From NCBI GenBank assembly GCA_965279195.1, contig CBDIHP010000024.1, positions 1 through 64,000 of the forward strand: a stretch of DNA of 64,000 nt, in the 5' to 3' direction. Origin of the DNA: CBDIHP01 sp965279195 (GTDB taxonomy: Bacteria > Planctomycetota > Planctomycetia > Isosphaerales > Isosphaeraceae). Both the position numbers and the translations under genes were made by a program. The number at the start of each line of letters is the position of its first letter. Position 1 is the stretch's first letter. Below are positions 54,003 through 63,307 of the stretch, piece by piece. The notes below the pieces were generated by a model. The model had not been told where the DNA came from and made no database searches. It was given only the letters and a program-made list of their open reading frames with translations.

Positions 54003-55760
54003 TCAGCCGGCGAGGTTGATGATCTGGGTGATGGTGGTGGCGTTGCCGGTCTTGTCGGTGACCGTGAGGTTGATCTGGTAGCGGATGGTGCCGTTCTCGG
54101 CGTGGACGGGCAGGCGCAGCTTGATCGACCTGACGCCCGCCTTCTTGTAGAGGCCGGGGTGGACGTGCTCGTTGTGCAGCAGGTCGAGGCTCCAGGAGAA
54201 CTGCGAGGGCTTGAGCGCCCTGTCCTCGGGGTCGAAGCCGGTCGCGGCGGCGGTGAGGACCTGGCCCTGCCGGAGCCTGCCCCGGAGGACCTTGGCGGGG
54301 AGGTTGATCTTCGCGACCGGGGCGTGGTCGTTCTTGACGGTGAGCGTCGCCGCGTTGCTGACGGCCGAGCCGGAGGCGTTGGTGACGATCACGCGGAACT
54401 TCTTGCCGCTGAGGGCGAGGTCGCCGGGCACGGCGAGGGACGGGCCGGTCTCGCCGGGGAGGTCCGCGTCGTTGATCTGCCAGCGGTAGGCGAACGGCCC
54501 CAGGCCGTTGACGTTGGCGTTGAAGATCGCGTTGCGGCCGATGATCGTGGTCTCGTCGGTGACCGGGTCGATCGCGGGCTCGGGGTCGTAGACGAGCCGG
54601 ATCTGGCGGATCTCGCCGGTGCCGAGGGAGGTGTAGAGGAGCCGGCCGTCGGGGGTGAGGTCGAAGTCGGTGACGCCGTTGGGCAGGCCGGTGGCGAACG
54701 ACTTGACGGCGCCGGTGTTGGGGTCGAGGCCCTTGATCCAGCCGTTGTCGTAGTCGCCGAAGTAGTACAGGTTATTGTAGGCGTCGGGGAACGACGGGTC
54801 GTCCGAGTGCAGGAACACGCCGCCGATCACCGCGGTGCCGCCGACGCTGGTGTCGGGATCGGTGTGCGAGTACATGTAGATCGGCTTGGTGTAGGCCGGG
54901 TCGGAGGTGGGGCCCTCGATGTTCGGCCAGCCGTAGTTGGCGCCCGGCTTGAGGTCGTCGATGGTCTCGTAGTGCGCGTCGCCGACGTTGTTGACGAAGA
55001 TCTTGCCGGTGGCGGGGTCGTTGGCGATCGTGAACGGGTTGCGGAACCCGTAGGCGTAGATCGCGCGGTTGTCGCCGGCGAGCTGGTTGTAGAACGGGTT
55101 GTCGGCGGGGATCGAGCCGTCGGGGTTGATCCGCAGGACCTTGCCGTAGAGGTTGTCGAGGGTCTGGGCCTTTTCGGCGTTCAGGAGGTCGCCGGTGGGG
55201 ATGTAGATCTTGCCGTCGTTGCCGAAGACGAAGTTGCCGCCGTTGTGCGCGGCGACGCCGTCGGGGAGCTTCAGCGGCAGGTAGTCGAAGATCTTCTGCT
55301 CGCTGCCGGGGGCCGCCGTGTCGCCCGAGGCGGTGACGCGGATCAGCCGGTTGACCGACGGGCCGCCGGCGGTGTCGACCGTGCGGTAGAGGAGGTACAC
55401 GAACTGGTTCTGCGCGAAGTTGGGATCGAGCTGGACGCTCATGTTCATGCCATTGGAGGCGTCCCAGTTCCTGGTGTCGATCTTGTAGAACGGGGCGGGC
55501 AGGACCTGGCCGTCCTTGATGATCTGGATGACGCCGTCGAACCGCGCGGCGAAGATCCGGCCGTCGGGCGCGACGGTGATCTGCGAGATCCCCTGGAGGT
55601 TGTCGACCAGCCCCGACTCGGAGAAGCCCGCCGGCACGACGACGGCCGGCACCTCGCGGCGGTCGAGCCAGTCGAAGCTCGACGCGAACCGACGGCTCGG
55701 CCTCGACCCGCGCGACGGCCCCGACCCCGGACGCAGACCCTTGATGATGCGACCCAGCAC
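54003..55760 (-). CDS. secreted sorbosone/glucose-dehydrogenase-like beta-propeller protein with Ig-like domains
   Basis: 585 residues from GTG 55760, which matches the start of the paralogue. N-terminal basic region and FDWLDRREVPAVVVPAGF, a block seen at the N-terminus of many planctomycete exported proteins. The six-bladed propeller of PQQ-type sugar dehydrogenases spans ~45-400 (NFAQNQFVYLLYR, HNGGNFVFGNDGKIYIPTGD, YGWPNIEGP); two beta-sandwich domains follow (AIFNANVNGLGPFAYRWQIN and the last ~110 residues). Probably surface exposed; it may oxidise sugars or only bind them. Tandem duplicate of the broken gene 256 bases downstream. Confidence 0.85.
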   Translation of the reverse strand: MLGRIIKGLRPGSGPSRGSRPSRRFASSFDWLDRREVPAVVVPAGFSESGLVDNLQGISQITVAPDGRIFAARFDGVIQIIKDGQVLPAPFYKIDTRNWDASNGMNMSVQLDPNFAQNQFVYLLYRTVDTAGGPSVNRLIRVTASGDTAAPGSEQKIFDYLPLKLPDGVAAHNGGNFVFGNDGKIYIPTGDLLNAEKAQTLDNLYGKVLRINPDGSIPADNPFYNQLAGDNRAIYAYGFRNPFTIANDPATGKIFVNNVGDAHYETIDDLKPGANYGWPNIEGPTSDPAYTKPIYMYSHTDPDTSVGGTAVIGGVFLHSDDPSFPDAYNNLYYFGDYDNGWIKGLDPNTGAVKSFATGLPNGVTDFDLTPDGRLLYTSLGTGEIRQIRLVYDPEPAIDPVTDETTIIGRNAIFNANVNGLGPFAYRWQINDADLPGETGPSLAVPGDLALSGKKFRVIVTNASGSAVSNAATLTVKNDHAPVAKINLPAKVLRGRLRQGQVLTAAATGFDPEDRALKPSQFSWSLDLLHNEHVHPGLYKKAGVRSIKLRLPVHAENGTIRYQINLTVTDKTGNATTITQIINLAG

Positions 55761-56075
55761 CGCAATCCCCCCCGACCCCGACGGGATCGTCCTGATCCGG
55801 CCGAGCGCGCACGCCTGGCGACGAGCCGCGCCGCGCTGGCCCAAGTCGTACGGGGACGCTCCGCCGGGATCGCGTCCGCTGGGGCGGGACGCACCGGCCT
55901 TGCGCGAGAGGTTCGCAAGCCGCCCTCCGCCTCGCGAAGGGTCGGGGAAATCCCCAGGGGCTTTAGTCGGGCCGCCCGCTCCGTCGGGTCCACCCGTTGT
56001 CGAGCACCGCGGGCGAGAGGATCTCTCCAGCCCTCACGACCTGCAGATTTTCGCCGGGAAACCCCGGCCGACCGT
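55761..56075. other. intergenic stretch, no gene seen
   Basis: About 315 bases between the start of the propeller gene and the stop of the DUF2721 gene, both on the minus strand. GGGGGGATTGCG near 55765-55775 is the likely ribosome site of the propeller gene. No repeat seen. Confidence 0.4.
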
Positions 56076-56579
56076 TCAGGTCGACGCCCGCCCCCGGCGT
56101 CGCTCGCGCAGCTCGCGGTGGAAGCTGATCTCCAGGCGGTTGCTCCGGAGCGCCTCGCGGGCCTCCAGCGAGAGGTTGACGCAGGCGACGAACATCAAGG
56201 ACGCCCCCGCGAGCGCCAGGCTCGTCGGCAGCAGCGGCAACCCCATGGCGAACACCACGTCCAGGCCGAGCGTGATGCTGGTGCCGACGAAGCAGGCGAT
56301 GGCGACATACAGGATCGTCAATCCCGCGCGGATGCGATTGGCCCGCCACTCCAGCCGGCGGATCTGCTCGGCCACCTCGTCGAGACGCTCCTCGACGAAA
56401 TCCAGGCCCGTCTGCCCGCGCGAGAGCGAGTCGCCGTAGTCGTTCAGGACGCGGATCCGGTCCACGATCCGGGACATCCGGCTCGACGTCGAGCTGACCA
56501 TCGAGGCGTTCGCGAGCATTAATAACGCGGGCGTGAGCATCGCGGAGAGGGCGGAATACGTCTCGGCGTTCGCGGCCAT
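56076..56579 (-). CDS. DUF2721-like membrane protein
   Basis: 167 residues from ATG 56579. First helix ALSAMLTPALLMLANASMVS, a charged central coiled coil (SRIVDRIRVLND, LDEVAEQIRRLEWRANRI), then two membrane helices (GLTILYVAIACFVGTSITL, LPTSLALAGASLMFVACVNL) and a basic tail. This matches the small DUF2721 family of three-helix membrane proteins with unknown function. GGAG sits 12 bases before the ATG. The longer frame upstream runs through an inverted-repeat element and is excluded. Confidence 0.75.
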   Translation of the reverse strand: MAANAETYSALSAMLTPALLMLANASMVSSTSSRMSRIVDRIRVLNDYGDSLSRGQTGLDFVEERLDEVAEQIRRLEWRANRIRAGLTILYVAIACFVGTSITLGLDVVFAMGLPLLPTSLALAGASLMFVACVNLSLEAREALRSNRLEISFHRELRERRRGRAST

Positions 56580-56691
56580 CGTGGGCGGGCTCCAGGCAAT
56601 CGGCGTCGGTCCCCGGCCCGACAGCGTGGCCGATCGCGCCCCGCCATTCAACCCCAATCGCCCGCCGGGCCCTCCGGGGATCCGGATGGGC

Positions 56692-56816
56692 CGAGGGAAT
56701 TGCATCTGTGACGGCACCTGATTCTGCCGCCTTCCAGGGCGGCAATCGATCGGGTCCTGTCGTGAGGCAGAGGCCCTGTTGAGGGCATGGCTTACGTCCC
56801 AGATGCAATTCCCTCG
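56692..56816. mobile_element. 125-bp element with perfect 17-bp inverted ends
   Basis: CGAGGGAATTGCATCTG at 56692-56708 is exactly complementary to CAGATGCAATTCCCTCG at 56800-56816. The interior carries a second small hairpin (GCCGCCTTCCAGGGCGGC near 56728-56745). No gene. It lies between the divergent DUF2721 and ArsR-like genes and so could carry regulatory signals. The structure fits a MITE. Confidence 0.75.
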
Positions 56817-57021
56817 ACGGAATCCGGCGAGGCATCCCCCGGCCACCCCGCCTCGCCGTACGACGAACCGCCTCGTCGCCTCGGCGTCGCCGGCACCGAT
56901 GGATTGCCCTCGACCCGACCCCCTCCTCCCGGAACGTGACCTATCCTGTAAGATGAGGGCACGTGCGGTGCGAGGCGCGGACCGCCGCAATCGGGACGGG
57001 ACGTCGGGGGCCGATCGGACC

Positions 57022-57708
57022 ATGGCCGCAGGGACCGGGAGGAAGCTCGAATCCGGGAAGCCGAGGGCGGAGCGGCCCCCGCGCGGCGCTGCCATGCCCT
57101 GGGCGAGGCCGGACGTCCAACGCGTCGCGGACCTCCTCCGCTTCACCTCGGATCCCACCCGGGTGCAACTCCTCCTGGCCCTGGCCGAAGGGGAACGCGA
57201 CGTCGCGGCCCTCGGAGGGGAGCTGGGCACCCCCGCCGCCGCCCTGAGCCATCACCTCGCGATGCTCCGTCACGGCCGCCTGATCCAACCCCGGAGGGTC
57301 GGCAAGAGGAACGTCTACAGCCTGACCGACCCCGGCCGCGAGCTGGTCGCCGCGTTCCAATCCCTGATCGTCGGGAAGCCGGCCCCGGACGTCGCCCCCC
57401 CCGCCCCGACCCTGAACCCCCGAAGGCGAACCCCTCCCCCCGATCCCGCCCCGGCGCCGGCCCCCCTCTCCGTCGACGACCTCATCGCCCTACCCGACGC
57501 CGATTGGATCCCCCGGAACGGCCGCCGGGGGGACCTGATCCAGAAGAAGATCCGGCAAGGGCTCGATGCGGAGGAACGTGACGAGCTGGAACGCCTCCAG
57601 GCCGCATCCATCATCCGGACCCGGCGTGACTTCCCGGCCCCGACGCGGCTGATCGAGGAGATCCGGGCGCTCAAGGCTCAACTCCGTGGCGACACCGACG
57701 CGAAATGA
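57022..57708 (+). CDS. ArsR-family winged-helix protein with C-terminal extension
   Basis: 228 residues from ATG 57022 (56953 and 57094 are alternatives). Winged-helix HTH at about 30-100: VADLLRFTSDPTRVQLLLAL, then LGTPAAALSHHLAMLRHGRL and RVGKRNVYSLTDPGRELV, the ArsR pattern. No metal-binding Cys are visible. The C-terminal ~110 residues (Pro-rich linker, DLIALPDADWIPRNGRR, EERDELERLQA) are an extension not usual for ArsR. Its stop overlaps the next start (ATGA), so the HNH gene is coupled. Confidence 0.8.
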   Translation: MAAGTGRKLESGKPRAERPPRGAAMPWARPDVQRVADLLRFTSDPTRVQLLLALAEGERDVAALGGELGTPAAALSHHLAMLRHGRLIQPRRVGKRNVYSLTDPGRELVAAFQSLIVGKPAPDVAPPAPTLNPRRRTPPPDPAPAPAPLSVDDLIALPDADWIPRNGRRGDLIQKKIRQGLDAEERDELERLQAASIIRTRRDFPAPTRLIEEIRALKAQLRGDTDAK

Positions 57709-58334
57709 GCGAGATCACTCCCTTCGCCCACCCCGTCGACGGCCACCCGCGGCGGCATGCCCCGGCGGGGTATGCGAGTTACCGCGACTTCAAGCCCTGG
57801 CTCCGGGATGAGTTCCTGTTCCGCTGCGTCTATTGCCTGGAGCGAGAGCGCTGGTACCCCAGCGGCTCCGACGCCTTCTCGATCGACCACGTCCTCCCGA
57901 AGGTCTCACACCCAGAACGCATCCGCGACTATGAAAACCTGGTCTACGCCTGCAGCCGCTGCAACGCGAGGAAGCAGGATTGCACGCTCGCCGACCCGAC
58001 GGAGGTCGGCCTGGGGACATGCGTCTCGATCGATCCCGCCACCGGGGTCGCCCGTCCCCTGAACGATGACGGGGAGGAGTTGATCGAACGGCTTCACCTC
58101 AATGAAGACGAGCTGGTCGCCACACGCCTGGAGATCCTCAGCCTGATCCCGCTCAAGGCCGAGTTCCCCGACCATCCGGTCGTCCATCGGCTCTACATGA
58201 GCACGTTCGCCTACCCCGACGACCTCCCCGACCTCGAATCCCTCCGCCCGCCGGGGGGCAACCGCCCGAAGGCCGGGCGGTCGCCGTCGCATTATAAACG
58301 GCGTCAGATGGGTCGGCTGGCCGCGGCCTATTGA
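57705..58334 (+). CDS. HNH endonuclease
   Basis: 209 residues. The HNH core with zinc-binding Cys pairs lies at about 40-95: FRCVYCLERERW, then FSIDHVLPKVSHP and YENLVYACSRCNARKQD, giving CxxC...DH...N...CxxCN. The acidic C-terminal half is helical. It should be a metal-dependent nuclease of the McrA/HNH group. Translationally coupled to the ArsR-like gene, so the regulator may hold back the nuclease; this is a context inference. Confidence 0.85.
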   Translation: MSEITPFAHPVDGHPRRHAPAGYASYRDFKPWLRDEFLFRCVYCLERERWYPSGSDAFSIDHVLPKVSHPERIRDYENLVYACSRCNARKQDCTLADPTEVGLGTCVSIDPATGVARPLNDDGEELIERLHLNEDELVATRLEILSLIPLKAEFPDHPVVHRLYMSTFAYPDDLPDLESLRPPGGNRPKAGRSPSHYKRRQMGRLAAAY

Positions 58335-58347
58335 TCGGCGGCCGGGC

Positions 58348-59400
58348 TCAGCGGGCGCGCCGGCGGGCGACGGCGGCGAGGGCCAGGCCGACGGCGGCGG
58401 CGGCGAGGGTGGCGGGCTCGGGGACGGAGTTGATGTCGGGGGCCGGGTTCTGGGCGAACGTGCCGAAGTCCGGCAGCAGGGCGATGGCGTCCGGGTCGGT
58501 CATCTCGGCCAGGGCGATCGAGGCCGGGTCGGCGATCAGGGTCAGCGTGCTGGTGACGGAGAAGCCGTCGTTGAGGCCGAAGCTCACGGTGTTGAGCGTC
58601 CGCGAGATGCCGCTGAAGTTGTAGCTGAGGCCGTTGGGCGTGAGCTTGACGTAGGTGCCGGCCGACGTCTGGGTCCGGCTCCCTCCTTCGCCGAAGTTGC
58701 CGTAGCCGAAGAAGATCGGGGTCAGGTTGATGGTCGTGGTCACGTTCCGGATCGTCGTCGTGATCGTCGTGGACAGCGACGCCGCCACGAACGAGACGGT
58801 GCCGTCGGCCAGCGTGCCGGCGAGGGAGACCGAGGCCCCCGGGTAGCCCGACACGACCGTCGCGCTGTTGTTCACGAACGCCGCCGTGGCGGTGGTCACG
58901 CTCACCGACGCCACCCCGGCCGGGACGTCGCCCGAGGTCACCGAGGTGGTGAACCAGTTCAGGCCCGTCTTGCCGCTCGCCCCCGCGGCGATCGTGCCGC
59001 TGGTGAGCGTGCCGAGGTTCGTGGTCCCCGTGCCGAAGGAGACGCCGTCGGAGATCTGCCCGCTATCGGCCGTGTTCGAGTACCTGCTGGCCAGCGAGCT
59101 CGGCCCGAAGGTCTGCACCGGCCCGTCGTTGATCGGCTCGCCCGACGAGTCGACCAGCCCCTCGAAGAAGTCCTGCATCGCGGTGAGCTGGCCGCTCGGG
59201 CTGAGCCTGTTCGAACCCTCGCCCTGGATCTGGAGCAGCACCTCGCGCACGGCGTAGGTCGTGCTCGCCGAGCTGTTGTTGGTGAGCACCAGCGCCGCCC
59301 CCGCCGGGCTCGGGCCCGCCGCCAGCCACGCCAGGGCCCCGGCCGCCACGACCCGAGCCGCCAGGGACATCTTCGGACAACCCGCGGGGATTCCGTTCAT
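58348..59400 (-). CDS. PEP-CTERM-anchored choice-of-anchor protein
   Basis: 350 residues from ATG 59400 (ATG 59370 also possible). Signal peptide AARVVAAGALAWLAAGPSPAGA, a long Ser/Thr-rich beta-sheet mature part (for example SNTADSGQISDGVSFGTGTT and TLNTVSFGLNDGFSV), then the sorting tail SVPEPATLAAAAVGLALAAV followed by ARRRAR. Standard PEP-CTERM layout for cell-surface anchoring via exosortase. Divergent from the CHAT gene, sharing a 400-base intergenic region. Confidence 0.88.
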   Translation of the reverse strand: MNGIPAGCPKMSLAARVVAAGALAWLAAGPSPAGAALVLTNNSSASTTYAVREVLLQIQGEGSNRLSPSGQLTAMQDFFEGLVDSSGEPINDGPVQTFGPSSLASRYSNTADSGQISDGVSFGTGTTNLGTLTSGTIAAGASGKTGLNWFTTSVTSGDVPAGVASVSVTTATAAFVNNSATVVSGYPGASVSLAGTLADGTVSFVAASLSTTITTTIRNVTTTINLTPIFFGYGNFGEGGSRTQTSAGTYVKLTPNGLSYNFSGISRTLNTVSFGLNDGFSVTSTLTLIADPASIALAEMTDPDAIALLPDFGTFAQNPAPDINSVPEPATLAAAAVGLALAAVARRRAR

Positions 59401-59703
59401 CGACCGTGCTCCGCTGCGAAGGGGGATGCCACCGCGCCGGGATCGCCCATCGCGACCGATTCCGGCCAATCCGGGCCACCGTAGCAGTCCCATGCCCCCA
59501 TTCGCAACACAATCCGCGTCGATGAATCCCAAACGAATCGTCCCCACCCCCGCCGCCCCGGCCGGGTTGCGAAAAAACAACGATGGGCAGCCGACTTCCC
59601 CCGCCCCGCCCGATTGCCCCCGCCCCCCGGACACGCCACAATCGTATCCAGACGCACCTCGCCAAAACAGGCCGCCGCGCCAAAAAGACCCCGCACCATT
59701 TGC

Positions 59704-59738
59704 ACCCAGTTCGTGTGCCACCGGCTGTGCCAGTGCGA
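59704..59738. repeat. palindromic repeat upstream of the CHAT gene
   Basis: CCCAGTTCGTGTGCCACCGG followed by CTGTGCCAGTGCGAC matches, in the other orientation, one arm of the inverted repeat at 63308-63469 (GGTTCGGGTGCCACTGGCTC) with a few differences. It is locally self-complementary (GCCACYGG/CCAGTG). So related palindromes lie on both sides of the CHAT gene. Confidence 0.55.
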
Positions 59739-59809
59739 CAGAGGCCCCGAGGCGGCAGCCCCCGCCCCAGGTCAGGTCGCCCGGAACCTCCCCCGACAGG
59801 AAACGACCG

Positions 59810-62800
59810 ATGCCCACGCTCACGATCCGTCACGTCAACGCCGGCGAAACCGGCGCGGCGAAGTTCCAGGCGTCCGGCGAACAGGGTCAGGCGGGCGACA
59901 CCGCCGAGATCAAGCCGCCCGTCGGGTTCCCGGTCGACGGTCGGCCGAACAGCGACCTGCATTCCGAGCTGAAATGGTATCTGGAAGAGTTCCTGAACTA
60001 TCCGTTCTCGCCCGAGACCGAGCACGCCGAGCGCGTCCGGGCCTCGCTCAAGGCGTGGGGGGTCCAGGCGTATAACGCCCTCTTTGAAAACCGGCTGGGG
60101 GCCCTCGCCTTCCAGGCGGCGACGAAGGACGGGCTGTCGAAGCTCACGATCCTGATCGCCAGCGACGACCCCGCCGTGCTCGGCTGGCCGTGGGAGGCGC
60201 TCCAGGATCCCCTCAGCGGGCCGCTCGCCCAGACCTGCCAGCTCGAACGCCGGCTCAACCACGTGCTGGCGCCCGAGGCCGTCAAGAAATGGCCCAAGGA
60301 TCGCGTCAACGTCCTCCTCGTCACAGCGCGACCCTACACGCAGGACGTCCACTACCGCTCGATCTCCCGCCCGCTGTTCGAGCTGATCGAGGAGAAGGAC
60401 CTCCCCGCCGAGGTCACCGTCCTCCGGCCGCCCACGTTCGATGCGCTCCGGGACCACCTCCGCGACCACCCGCACCACTACCACGTCCTCCACTTCGACG
60501 GCCACGGCGCGTACGGGCCGATGGGCAACCCGTCCGATATCTACACCCTCGGCGGCCCCGAGGGCTGCCTCGTCTTTGAAAAGGAGGACGGCACGGAGGA
60601 CGCGGTCAGCTCCGAGAAACTCAGCGTACTCCTGCGCGAGCATCACATCCCGATGATGGTGCTGAACGCCTGCCAGTCGGCGATGGTCGACGGCCGGGCG
60701 GACGACCCGTTCAACTCGGTGGCGGCCGCGCTCGTCAAGGCGGGGATCCGCAGCGTGGTGGCGATGGCCTATTCGCTCTACGTCAGCGGGGCCCAGGTCT
60801 TCCTGCCCGACTTCTACGCCGGGCTGTTCCGCACCGGCGACGTCGCCCAGGCCACCCGCATGGGGCGGCAGGGGATGTTCGCCAACAAGAACCGCACCTG
60901 CTCGCGCGGCAAGTTCCCGCTCGAAGACTGGCTCGTGCCGGTCGTCTATCAGAACCAGCCGTTCGACTTCTCGTTCGCCAAGAACCCGAAACCTTCGAAG
61001 AAGAAGGCCGAGGCGCCGCAGCAACTCCCCCTGCCCCAGGAGATCACCGACCGCAAGGACAATCCCTTCGGCTTCATCGGCCGCGACGCCGCCGTGCTGG
61101 ACCTCGAACGGGCGATGCGGCGCAGGCCGGCGGGGCTGCTGATCCAGGGGCTCGGGGGCGTCGGCAAGACGACGCTGGCCCGGGGGTTCGTGAAGTGGCT
61201 CCGCGACAGCGGCGGGCTCGGCAACGGGGCATTCTGGATCACCTTCCAGGACGTCCGCTCGGCCGAATCTGTGTTCAACCAGCTCGGCATGCCGATCTTT
61301 GGTCACAACTTTGGCGCGGCCGGCCTCAAAGAGAAGATCCAGGCCCTCACCGAAGCATTCCGCAAGAACCCCTACGTGATCGTCTGGGACAACTTCGAGG
61401 TCGTCCGGGGCATCGAGGGCACGTCGGTCGGGGCGAACCTGACGGCGGAGGACCAGGCCGCCCTGCGCACCTTCCTCGAAGGGCTGTACGGCGGCAAGAC
61501 GAAGGTCCTCATCACCAGCCGGGGCGACGAGTCGTGGCTGGGCGAGAACAACCGCTACGAGATCAAGCTCCGCGGCCTCGAAGGCGAGGAGCGCTGGGAC
61601 CTCTGCACCGCGATCCTCGACGACCAGGGCCTTACCGTCGACCGCGACGACCCCGACCTCATCAAGCTCATGGACCTCCTCGCCGGCCACCCCCTCGCCA
61701 TGCGCGTGATCGTCCCCCGGCTCCGGTCCGAGAAACCCGCCGCCCTGATCCAGGCCCTCCGCTCGAACCTCGCCCAGCTCCAGCCCACCGGCGACGCCAC
61801 CCTCGACCGCCTCTCCGCCACCCTCCGCCTCGCCGAGCAGGCCCTGCCCGAAGACCTACGCCCGATCCTCATCCCCCTGGCCCTGCACGAACGCTTCGCC
61901 CAGGCGACATTGCTCGAAGCCATGGGCCAGCAAATCGATCCTCCCTTCACGCGTCCCCAGATCGACCGCGCCCTCCAGGCCCTCGCCCGCTCCGGACTGA
62001 TCCACCTGATCGGAGACGACCTCTACGAACTCCACCCCGCCCTGACCGGCTTCCTCCGCGCCACATACGCCCCGGCCAAGCTCGGCGCCAGCGGCGAGCC
62101 CTGGGCTCGGGCATTCGTTGAGATCATGGGAAGTTATGCCGACCACCTCGCGCCTCGCCCGCTCCACGAGCAACGCATCCCTTTCTATCTGCACGGTGCG
62201 AGCTTCCATGTTGCCCTGGCTGAGGCCGAACGCATTGGCATGATTCAACCCGTACTCGCCGTGACCCAATCCCTGGCCATGCACGCCCAGCACACACTCA
62301 ACTTCGCCGAGGCGAACCGCCTCTTCGAAAGACTAGCCCAGACGAGCAGGCAACGACAAGATACCGAAAGTGAGGGTATCACCTATCACCAGCTCGGGAG
62401 CATCGCCCAGGAGCAGCGAGACTTCCAGGCCGCCCGCGACTGGTACTTGAAGTCGCTCGACATCAACGAGAAGAGCGGGAACCTCCACCACGCCGCCAGC
62501 ACCTATCACCAGATCGGGATGATCGCCCAGGAGCAGCGCGACTTCCTGGCCGCGCGCGACTGGTACATCAAGTCGCTCGACATCAAGGAGAAGAGCGGAA
62601 ACCTCCACGGGGCCGCCATCACCTATCACCAGCTCGGGATCATCGCCCAGGAGCAGCGCGACTTCCTGGCCGCGCGCGACTGGTACATCAAGTCGCTCGA
62701 CATCAAGGAGAAGAGCGGAGACCTCCACGGGGCCGCCAGCACCTATCACCAGCTCGGGATCATCGCCCAGGAGCAGCGAGACTTCCTGGCCGCGCGCGAC

Positions 62801-63250
62801 TGGTACATCAAGTCGCTCGACATCAAGGAGAAGAGCGGAAACCTCCACGGGGCCGCCATCACCTATCACCAGCTCGGGAGCATCGCCCAGGAGCAGCGAG
62901 ACTTCCTGGCCGCGCGCGACTGGTACATCAAGTCGCTCGACATCAAGGAGAAGAGCGGAAACCTCCACGGGGCCGCCATCACCTATCACCAGCTCGGGAG
63001 CATCGCCCAGGAGCAGCGCGACTTCCTGGCCGCGCGCGACTGGTACATCAAGTCGCTCGACATCAAGGAGAAGAGCGGAGACCTCCACGGAGCCGCCATG
63101 ACCTACGGGGCCCTTGGATTGATGGCCAGGGATCAAGGGGATACACAAGACGCCCGCCGATGGCTCCAGAAGGCCCTACAGCAGTTCACCGCTCTCGGCG
63201 ACAGCTACTCCGCTGGGATCACCCAACGTCATCTTGACCAACTCCCATGA
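59810..63250 (+). CDS. CHAT protease - STAND NTPase (NB-ARC-like) - TPR protein
   Basis: 1146 residues from ATG 59810, with ACAGGAAACG before it. Residues 1-60 are unassigned; CHAT (caspase-like) domain at about 150-380 with His232 in HFDGHGAYG and Cys288 in VLNACQSA. STAND NTPase at about 415-720: GFIGRDAAVLDLE, Walker A GLGGVGKTT (Lys453), Walker B YVIVWDNFEVV, VLITSRGDE sensor and GHPLAMRV. A winged-helix-like part follows, then 40-residue TPRs from ~857 to the end. Family knowledge: such proteins sense a trigger through TPRs, oligomerise through the NTPase and activate a peptidase, in conflict or cell-suicide signalling. No membrane helix; a small gene follows at 63566. Confidence 0.9.
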   Translation: MPTLTIRHVNAGETGAAKFQASGEQGQAGDTAEIKPPVGFPVDGRPNSDLHSELKWYLEEFLNYPFSPETEHAERVRASLKAWGVQAYNALFENRLGALAFQAATKDGLSKLTILIASDDPAVLGWPWEALQDPLSGPLAQTCQLERRLNHVLAPEAVKKWPKDRVNVLLVTARPYTQDVHYRSISRPLFELIEEKDLPAEVTVLRPPTFDALRDHLRDHPHHYHVLHFDGHGAYGPMGNPSDIYTLGGPEGCLVFEKEDGTEDAVSSEKLSVLLREHHIPMMVLNACQSAMVDGRADDPFNSVAAALVKAGIRSVVAMAYSLYVSGAQVFLPDFYAGLFRTGDVAQATRMGRQGMFANKNRTCSRGKFPLEDWLVPVVYQNQPFDFSFAKNPKPSKKKAEAPQQLPLPQEITDRKDNPFGFIGRDAAVLDLERAMRRRPAGLLIQGLGGVGKTTLARGFVKWLRDSGGLGNGAFWITFQDVRSAESVFNQLGMPIFGHNFGAAGLKEKIQALTEAFRKNPYVIVWDNFEVVRGIEGTSVGANLTAEDQAALRTFLEGLYGGKTKVLITSRGDESWLGENNRYEIKLRGLEGEERWDLCTAILDDQGLTVDRDDPDLIKLMDLLAGHPLAMRVIVPRLRSEKPAALIQALRSNLAQLQPTGDATLDRLSATLRLAEQALPEDLRPILIPLALHERFAQATLLEAMGQQIDPPFTRPQIDRALQALARSGLIHLIGDDLYELHPALTGFLRATYAPAKLGASGEPWARAFVEIMGSYADHLAPRPLHEQRIPFYLHGASFHVALAEAERIGMIQPVLAVTQSLAMHAQHTLNFAEANRLFERLAQTSRQRQDTESEGITYHQLGSIAQEQRDFQAARDWYLKSLDINEKSGNLHHAASTYHQIGMIAQEQRDFLAARDWYIKSLDIKEKSGNLHGAAITYHQLGIIAQEQRDFLAARDWYIKSLDIKEKSGDLHGAASTYHQLGIIAQEQRDFLAARDWYIKSLDIKEKSGNLHGAAITYHQLGSIAQEQRDFLAARDWYIKSLDIKEKSGNLHGAAITYHQLGSIAQEQRDFLAARDWYIKSLDIKEKSGDLHGAAMTYGALGLMARDQGDTQDARRWLQKALQQFTALGDSYSAGITQRHLDQLP
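62378..63097 (+). repeat. six nearly identical 120-bp coding repeats (TPR units)
   Basis: Units start near 62378, 62498, 62618, 62738, 62858 and 62978, each 120 bases encoding one TPR of 40 residues (AARDWYIKSLDIKEKSGNLH and YHQLGIIAQEQRDFL); a seventh diverged unit follows. Units 3 to 6 differ by only a few bases, so the array has recently expanded or been homogenised. Confidence 0.9.
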
Positions 63251-63307
63251 TCCCCAACCCGACTCGACTGACATAGGCATGACGCGATGGGGTCGGCATC
63301 AGCTCCG

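Noticed and set aside
62333..63148. Minus-strand frame with highly regular repeats
   Set aside because: It is the antisense of the six TPR units; its regularity is explained by the 120-bp repeats.
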